The notes under the pieces: model-generated
What the model was told of the DNA's origin: nothing
Databases searched by the model: none
What the model saw: the letters and a program-made list of their open reading frames with translations, nothing else
Shown: in pieces, positions 6,039 to 10,396 of the stretch
How positions within the stretch are numbered: position 1 is the stretch's first letter
How the letters are laid out: each line of letters opens with the position of its first letter
Assembly: GCA_964619285.1 (NCBI GenBank)
Contig: CAZUCT010000255.1
Coordinates: 1 to 10,396, forward strand
Length of the DNA stretch: 10,396 bases
Source: CALKCV01 sp964619285
GTDB lineage: Bacteria > Cyanobacteriota > Cyanobacteriia > Cyanobacteriales > Microcoleaceae
Reading direction: 5' to 3'
Translations under genes and position numbers: made by a program

Positions 6039-7405
6039 TCCTCGCTATTTGCCAAAACATCCAAAGTGGTAGCAGAAAAATTAATCCCCAAAGTCTCGAT
6101 TAATTTCTCCGCCGCCACCGGTTGACCTCTGCCTAACAAACCCCCCGCCAACGGCACCGCCAAACTGCTGCGACGAATCATCGTATCCGAGTTTAACCAA
6201 GCATCTTTAGTATTAGCATAACCGTCGGGAGTAATGCAGCCGTATAAAGGCATTCCCAATTGATTTAAAATACCGTTAATCGGTCGAAAATTATCGACTT
6301 CTTTACCTAACGCCCTCATGGCAGATACCACAAAACGATAGGGATTTTTAAATTTGGCGTTGTAATATTTCTCCTGCCAAAACTCCGAACTATTTAATAA
6401 TAAATCGATAACTTCGGCAATATTTCCCTCCGTTTCTAAAAACCGACTTGCCATCTTATTAACTAAAGATTCTGGAGGGCGATCGCGCAGCGTTGCGGAT
6501 GCAATATCGCTCACCATTGCTTCGGCCAATTTATAACTAATATGTCTGGCAGTGGATGGATGATTTGCCAACATATCTAACGCTTCTTCTCCCTCGGCAA
6601 TACCCCTACCTTTTATCTCCTTTCCCAGAAAAACTTTATCGCTAAAATCGTGGCGATCGCCCTCAAAATAAAACCCATCATCGTCAGTCATATTTAACGG
6701 CGGACTTGGCAAACCCCATCCAGTAAAAATCCGCGCCAAAGCAACAACATCATCCTGAGAATATCCCCCATCAACTCCCATTGTATGCAACTCCAACAAC
6801 TCCCGAGCATAATTCTCATTTAACCCCTTAAAATTACCCCGAACCCCCGGACTATTTGGGGCCGTATTTTGCCAATTATCCAAATACAACAACATCCCTG
6901 GATGTTTCGCAGTCGCCCCCAAAAGTTGCCGAAACTTTCCTAAAACATGAGGTCTAATAGCGTGTTGTTCGTAGGAACTAAAAAATAAACGATTTAAACC
7001 ATTTCTGCCAAAAACATTAAAACGATTGTACCAGAAATCCACCAGCATTTCTTCTAAATGGCGCGGACTTTCTAAAGCGCGTAAAAGTCTGCCTCTGGTT
7101 GCCTGCAGAAAGATTTTTTCCTCGAAGTTGCGCCGAATCTTTTGCATCGACTTCCGGTCTAATTTTAATTCTTTTCCCAGTCCTTCCAATTCTCGCAATG
7201 CTTTAACAACTTGCCCCGGTTTGAGAAACAAGGTATCTAAATATTCCAGGTTTTCTTTTAACTCTTTTGAATAGGGAATAGTGGCGGGTTGTAATTGAGC
7301 TTTAATATAAGCATCTATGCCCGTATTTTCTACCTGCTGAATTTGTCCCGGAACCGGTCCTAAACTTAAGCGGTTGATTAAATGTAAAATTTTTGGATCT
7401 GCCAT
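5987..7405 (-). CDS. DUF1800 family protein
   Basis: This 472-residue protein belongs to the DUF1800 family, whose biochemical role is not established. Diagnostic segments are HLINRLSLGPVPGQI near the N-terminus (8-22), DFWYNRFNVF near 123-132, and the family signature at 194-230, GLNENYARELLELHTMGVDGG followed by YSQDDVVALARIFTGWG. The C-terminal region runs to LIFGSPEFMSY, the usual family ending, so the gene appears complete. ATG at 7403-7405 starts directly at the conserved N-terminal helix; no signal peptide or clear ribosome binding site is visible. DUF1800 genes are commonly followed by a DUF1501 gene. Here the downstream neighbour is instead the convergent mazF, and a copy of the gene's 3' end lies beyond mazEF, suggesting past rearrangement at this end. 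Confidence 0.9.
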   Translation of the reverse strand: MADPKILHLINRLSLGPVPGQIQQVENTGIDAYIKAQLQPATIPYSKELKENLEYLDTLFLKPGQVVKALRELEGLGKELKLDRKSMQKIRRNFEEKIFLQATRGRLLRALESPRHLEEMLVDFWYNRFNVFGRNGLNRLFFSSYEQHAIRPHVLGKFRQLLGATAKHPGMLLYLDNWQNTAPNSPGVRGNFKGLNENYARELLELHTMGVDGGYSQDDVVALARIFTGWGLPSPPLNMTDDDGFYFEGDRHDFSDKVFLGKEIKGRGIAEGEEALDMLANHPSTARHISYKLAEAMVSDIASATLRDRPPESLVNKMASRFLETEGNIAEVIDLLLNSSEFWQEKYYNAKFKNPYRFVVSAMRALGKEVDNFRPINGILNQLGMPLYGCITPDGYANTKDAWLNSDTMIRRSSLAVPLAGGLLGRGQPVAAEKLIETLGINFSATTLDVLANSEEEIKAALIFGSPEFMSY

Positions 7406-7431
7406 AAATAATTAACAATTAGTCTCTAAAA

Positions 7432-7530
7432 GTAGGTTGGGTGGAACGGAGTGGAACCCAACATCGAGAGTTGGGTTCCGCTTCGCTTCACCCAACCTAC
7501 AAGAAAATGGCTCTTAGAAACCCGGTTTCT
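7432..7530. repeat. 99-bp repeat unit, copy 1 (long hairpin plus short palindrome)
   Basis: The first ~69 bp form a long imperfect hairpin: gtaggttgggtg (7432-7443) pairs with cacccaacctac (7489-7500), and the inner ggaacccaac pairs with gttgggttcc. The unit ends with the short palindrome agaaacccggtttct (7516-7530). An exact second copy starts 137 bp later. It lies upstream of the DUF1800 gene and encodes no protein. Confidence 0.9.
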
Positions 7531-7568
7531 TTAACAATACCTTCGCCAAAATGAAAATATCGTTCTTT

Positions 7569-7767
7569 GTAGGTTGGGTGGAACGGAGTGGAACCCAACA
7601 TCGAGAGTTGGGTTCCGCTTCGCNNNNNNNNNNNNNNNNNNNNNNNNNNNNNNNNNNNNNNNNNNNNNNNNNNNNNNNNNNNNNNNNNNNNNNNNNNNNN
7701 NNNNNNNNNNNNNNNNNNNNNNNTTCACCCAACCTACAAGAAAATGGCTCTTAGAAACCCGGTTTCT
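7569..7767. repeat. 99-bp repeat unit, copy 2, split by the assembly gap
   Basis: Positions 7569-7623 match the first 55 bp of copy 1, and 7724-7767 match the remaining 44 bp, with no difference. The N run is inserted exactly between them, so without the Ns this is a complete second unit. Confidence 0.88.
7624..7723. other. Assembly gap of 100 N
   Basis: Exactly 100 N is the conventional placeholder for a gap of unknown length. It falls in the stem of a long hairpin inside a repeat, a typical place for assembly to fail. Reading frames spanning it are meaningless. Confidence 0.95.
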
Positions 7768-7787
7768 GGTTGAGAAAAACTCAATTG

Positions 7788-9068
7788 TTAATTGCTAATT
7801 TCCTCCAAACGTTCGTCCGCTTTTTGGAGAGCTTTTTCGGGATTAGTTCCATTAACTAAAACCTCCTCAACAGCCCTACCGATATTTTCAGAAATTTGAC
7901 TGTAATTAGCCAAAATCGGTCGCGATCGCCCATTTTTCATCTGTTCGTTAAACACAGACAAAACCGGATTTTCTCCCACAAAAGCTTGATAACTTTCGCT
8001 TTCCCTCCCAGGAATAGTAATCGGCAAATAACCGGTCCCCATCGCCCATTTTGTCTGGAAATCTTCGCCTAAAATAAACTCGAAAAACTCCCAAATCGCC
8101 GCTTGTTTTTCTAGATCGTCCGCCATCACATACAAATTTTCGCCGCCGACAACAGTGGCGCTAGTTTCGTTTTTGGGAATGGGAAAAACTCCATAATCAA
8201 TACCGCTTTGTGCCAGCTCCGCTAAAGTCCAAGGACCGGTAATTTGCATTGCCACTCTACCCGCTTTAAAATCCTCCAACTCGTAACCCCTTTCCGGTGC
8301 CGAAAGAGTCGCCACATCTGCAGCTAATAAATCGGACCAAAACTGCAAAGCTTTAACCGCCCCGGGATTATTAATCCGAACCTCATTTCCCGTTACTAAT
8401 TCCCCGCCGCCGCTAAACATAAAAGGCAGCCAACAAAAAACCGTCCACTCTTGTTTTCCCAGAGGTAAAAGCATCCCATATTGGTCGATTCTACCATCTT
8501 CGTTAGTATCTTTTGTCAGTCGAGTAGCTACCTCTTGAAACTCTTCCCAAGTCTCCGGCAACTCATTAATTCCCGCTTCTTCAAACAAACTGGGACGATA
8601 AAAAATAGCCGTATTATTAGTAGCCATCGGCACCGACCAAATCTCATCATTTAATTCCATCGACTCGAAAAGAGAAGGAATAATATTAGATTTTGCCGGA
8701 GAATTATTTAACCAACCAGACACCGGTTGAATGGCGTTTAATTCCACCAATTTACCTGCCAGCATCGGAATTTGCCACAAAATATCTGGAGTGGCATCTC
8801 CTACTACTGAAGTTAATATTTTTGGCAGTTGTTCCCCCGGTTGACCGATATAAAGAGCCTCTACTTCTATATTAGAATGAGACTGATTAAACTCATCTAC
8901 TAAAGCTTGAAAAACATCCCGATTTGGCGGCGGATTAATACCGTGCCACATCGTTAATTTAACAACACCGTCGGGAGTATTTGTCCCCGTTTGACAGCTA
9001 CTAAATAGCAGCAAACTCAAACTAAAAGCGATCGCCACTTTAAACCATCGAAAAAATAATCTTTTCAT
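7788..9068 (-). CDS. ABC transporter substrate-binding lipoprotein, sugar-binding (family 1) type
   Basis: This 426-residue protein resembles MalE/UgpB-type periplasmic binding proteins that capture sugars or sugar-like solutes for an ABC importer. The N-terminus has basic residues (MKRLFFRWFK), a hydrophobic core, and a lipobox-like LFSSC with cysteine at 25, indicating a lipid-anchored exported protein. Family features are VVKLTMWHG at 35-43, the TPDILWQ segment near 93-99, a calcium-loop-like DTNEDGRIDQYG at 187-198, and the FKAGRVAMQITGPW segment at 267-280. Length is normal for the family. No permease or ATPase gene is adjacent within the window, so it is an orphan here. The substrate cannot be told. 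ATG at 9066-9068 is chosen because it begins the signal peptide; no Shine-Dalgarno is visible, and a hairpin repeat lies 16 nt upstream. Confidence 0.9.
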   Translation of the reverse strand: MKRLFFRWFKVAIAFSLSLLLFSSCQTGTNTPDGVVKLTMWHGINPPPNRDVFQALVDEFNQSHSNIEVEALYIGQPGEQLPKILTSVVGDATPDILWQIPMLAGKLVELNAIQPVSGWLNNSPAKSNIIPSLFESMELNDEIWSVPMATNNTAIFYRPSLFEEAGINELPETWEEFQEVATRLTKDTNEDGRIDQYGMLLPLGKQEWTVFCWLPFMFSGGGELVTGNEVRINNPGAVKALQFWSDLLAADVATLSAPERGYELEDFKAGRVAMQITGPWTLAELAQSGIDYGVFPIPKNETSATVVGGENLYVMADDLEKQAAIWEFFEFILGEDFQTKWAMGTGYLPITIPGRESESYQAFVGENPVLSVFNEQMKNGRSRPILANYSQISENIGRAVEEVLVNGTNPEKALQKADERLEEISN

Positions 9069-9084
9069 CTTTGTTAATTGTATT

Positions 9085-9109
9085 GTTCGTAGTAATCGCT
9101 TCAGCGATT
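9085..9109. repeat. 25-bp hairpin repeat upstream of the binding-protein gene
   Basis: gttcgtagtaa followed by the palindrome aatcgct-tc-agcgatt. It is related to the tandem repeat at 10345-10394, sharing gttcgtagtaa but with a different stem. It ends 16 nt before the start codon of the minus-strand gene. Confidence 0.7.
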
Positions 9110-9141
9110 TTATACCTATTTCCTCACTTTTTATTCCTTAT

Positions 9142-9219
9142 TAGACCTCTCCAAAAATCACCATAGTGAGCCTTTAATATTAGACCTCTCCAAAAATCAC
9201 CATAGTGAGCCTTTAATAT
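9142..9219. repeat. Perfect 39-bp tandem repeat
   Basis: Two identical units, 9142-9180 and 9181-9219, each begin tagacctctcca. The start of the unit is the terminal inverted repeat of the adjoining MITE-like element, so the element's left end has been duplicated. Confidence 0.92.
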
Positions 9220-9252
9220 TAAGGGTTTCATCATCTTTTCTGGAGAGGTCTA
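9181..9252. mobile_element. MITE-like element with 12-bp terminal inverted repeats
   Basis: tagacctctcca (9181-9192, also at 9142-9153) is the exact reverse complement of tggagaggtcta (9241-9252). The enclosed ~48 bp has no coding capacity. Both ends carry TA, compatible with a TA target duplication as used by IS630/Tc1-mariner-type transposases, but the family is not certain. With the duplicated left end the element spans 9142-9252. The right end overlaps the stop codon of the glycosyltransferase gene. Confidence 0.65.
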
Positions 9253-10332
9253 TTCCCCAAAAACAATATCCTCAAACCACGCCTCAAACCGATCGCCCAA
9301 AGCAGTCAAAGAAAATTCCGCCTCTGCCTGGCGGCGACAAGCAGCGCGATCGAGCTCCTCCAAACGAGCGATCGCCTCCACCAACCCCGACACGCTATCC
9401 GGTTCCACCAAAAAACCGGTTTCCCCATGCCGAACAATTTCCGAAGGCCCCCCCCGCCTATAGGCAACAACCGGTACCCCACAAGCCAAAGCCTCAATTG
9501 CCACGTTACCGAAAGCCTCCACCCACCGGGGAGTCATCAACAAGGCGCGACATTTACCTAACTCCCCTTGCAGTTGAGTCGTATTCAGAAACCCTAAATA
9601 TTCTATAGGTGCCTCTGGATACTTGCCCTTAACCGTCTCCCAATAATCCTTATCCTGCATCTTGCCCATAATTTTTAAAGGAATGCCCGTCTTATCCGCC
9701 ACCGCCACCGCATCTTCCAGGGCTTTTTCCGGGGCGATGCGACCCAACCACGCCAAAGCAGAACCGGGAGTGGGATTAAAATTATACAGCGATAAATCGA
9801 TCGCGCTACTCAAACACCGGCATTTCTCGGCAAAAGGAAAAGTTGCCCCTTGGGTGGAAGTATAAACGCCGATAGTTTTAGGAAACCGACGCGCCACCCG
9901 AGAAGCGATCGCGTCCATCGCCTCCGACAGAGAGCTCATACTGATTAAATGAGCGATCGGCTTCTCAAAAAACGGCGTCAGATAAAAAGGCAACCAGTCG
10001 TAAGCAAAATTAACAATTAAATCAAATTCCTGCTGGCGATCGCGCGCGAACTCCCACATATTCGCCAACACCGAATTGCCCGGCATCATTATCGGTCCGT
10101 TCCGGTCTTGGTTGATAGCGGTAGGTTGCAGTTCCCCTGGAACCTCAATTATCGGAATCGAATTTAAAACCGACCCCACCGGCGCAACTACCGTTATTTG
10201 ATGTCCCCGCCTCTTAAATTCCGTAGCGAGATTGAGCATCGACAATTCCACCCCACCCCCCATACCGGTTCCCAGGACACCGACGGAAGTGGAGACAAAA
10301 AGTAATTTCAGTAAACCTCGTTCTTGTTTCAT
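9250..10332 (-). CDS. GT4-type (GT-B fold) glycosyltransferase
   Basis: This 360-residue protein resembles retaining GT4-family glycosyltransferases, which use nucleotide-sugar donors to build polysaccharide, lipid or small-molecule glycosides in the cytoplasm. Seen from MKQERG: an N-terminal Rossmann-type start LKLLFVSTSVG with the glycine loop GMGGGVE (about 23-29), LGRIAPEKALEDA near 196-208, and the donor-binding EAFGNVAIEALACGVPVV at 272-289 with the paired glutamates of the E-x7-E motif, then GGPSEIV and GETGFLV. No signal peptide or membrane segment is seen. The start is ATG at 10332; the in-frame TTG at 10338 is less likely. The stop TAG lies in the terminus of a MITE-like element, so the last residues may have been altered. 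The gene appears richer in GC than the left half of the window. Acceptor and product are unknown. Confidence 0.9.
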   Translation of the reverse strand: MKQERGLLKLLFVSTSVGVLGTGMGGGVELSMLNLATEFKRRGHQITVVAPVGSVLNSIPIIEVPGELQPTAINQDRNGPIMMPGNSVLANMWEFARDRQQEFDLIVNFAYDWLPFYLTPFFEKPIAHLISMSSLSEAMDAIASRVARRFPKTIGVYTSTQGATFPFAEKCRCLSSAIDLSLYNFNPTPGSALAWLGRIAPEKALEDAVAVADKTGIPLKIMGKMQDKDYWETVKGKYPEAPIEYLGFLNTTQLQGELGKCRALLMTPRWVEAFGNVAIEALACGVPVVAYRRGGPSEIVRHGETGFLVEPDSVSGLVEAIARLEELDRAACRRQAEAEFSLTALGDRFEAWFEDIVFGE

Positions 10333-10344
10333 AATCAATCTATA

Positions 10345-10394
10345 GTTCGTAGTAACGACTTTAGTCGTAGTTCGTAGTAACGACTTTAGTCGTA
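10345..10394. repeat. Two tandem 25-bp hairpin repeats upstream of the glycosyltransferase gene
   Basis: Units 10345-10369 and 10370-10394 are identical. Each holds gttcgtagtaa followed by the stem cgact-tt-agtcg. A third unit may begin at the window edge (gt). The array ends 12 nt before the ATG of the minus-strand gene. Any promoter of that gene lies within it or beyond the window. Confidence 0.85.
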
Positions 10395-10396
10395 GT

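Noticed and set aside
7432..7767. CRISPR-like array
   Set aside because: There are only two long units with internal hairpins, no regularly sized unique spacers and no cas genes.
7514..7798. Several open frames crossing the N run
   Set aside because: They consist of repeat sequence and Ns translated as unknown residues.
9306..9865. Open frames overlapping the glycosyltransferase gene on both strands
   Set aside because: They are shadows of a well-supported coding sequence and show no domain features.
10345..10394. CRISPR or iteron origin
   Set aside because: The 25-bp units are contiguous without spacers and related to a dispersed hairpin at 9085-9109; no replication gene is nearby.

Overview
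The window is cyanobacterial chromosome. The octamer gcgatcgc (HIP1) occurs about fourteen times in 10.4 kb, the protein types are typical of filamentous cyanobacteria, and the spaces between genes are packed with short palindromic repeats of the kind seen in Oscillatoria/Microcoleus-like genomes. The species cannot be named from this sequence. A run of exactly 100 N (7624-7723) marks an assembly gap.

Left part (1-4888): a stand-alone WD40 propeller protein (+) converges on a bacterial dynamin-like GTPase (-). The GTPase is divergent from an unrecognised 415-residue protein (+) that has a glycine-rich hydrophobic segment followed by a predicted coiled coil. Both flanking products of the divergent pair look membrane-active. 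Together with the WD40 gene they are the best candidate here for an undescribed system, possibly membrane remodelling or defence. That link rests on gene position only.

Middle part (4889-7405): a mosaic of palindromes leads into a MazE/MazF-type toxin-antitoxin pair (+), which converges on a DUF1800 gene (-). A stretch of about 105 bp is present on both sides of the toxin-antitoxin pair, exactly 930 bp apart. It consists of a palindrome plus the last ~50 bp of the DUF1800 coding sequence. The pair therefore sits between an intact gene end and an orphan copy of that end.

Right part (7406-10396): two copies of a 99-bp repeat unit (the second interrupted by the N gap), then a secreted lipoprotein of the ABC sugar-binding type (-) with no permease beside it, and a GT4-type glycosyltransferase (-). 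Between these two genes lies a 39-bp perfect tandem repeat and a MITE-like element with 12-bp terminal inverted repeats; the glycosyltransferase stop codon lies inside one terminus. The two genes also share a hairpin repeat just upstream of their start codons, with stems that differ in sequence but keep pairing.

Apart from the overlapping mazE/mazF pair, no tight operon is visible; most genes are single units separated by repeat-rich spacers. No tRNA, rRNA, CRISPR array or intact transposase was found.
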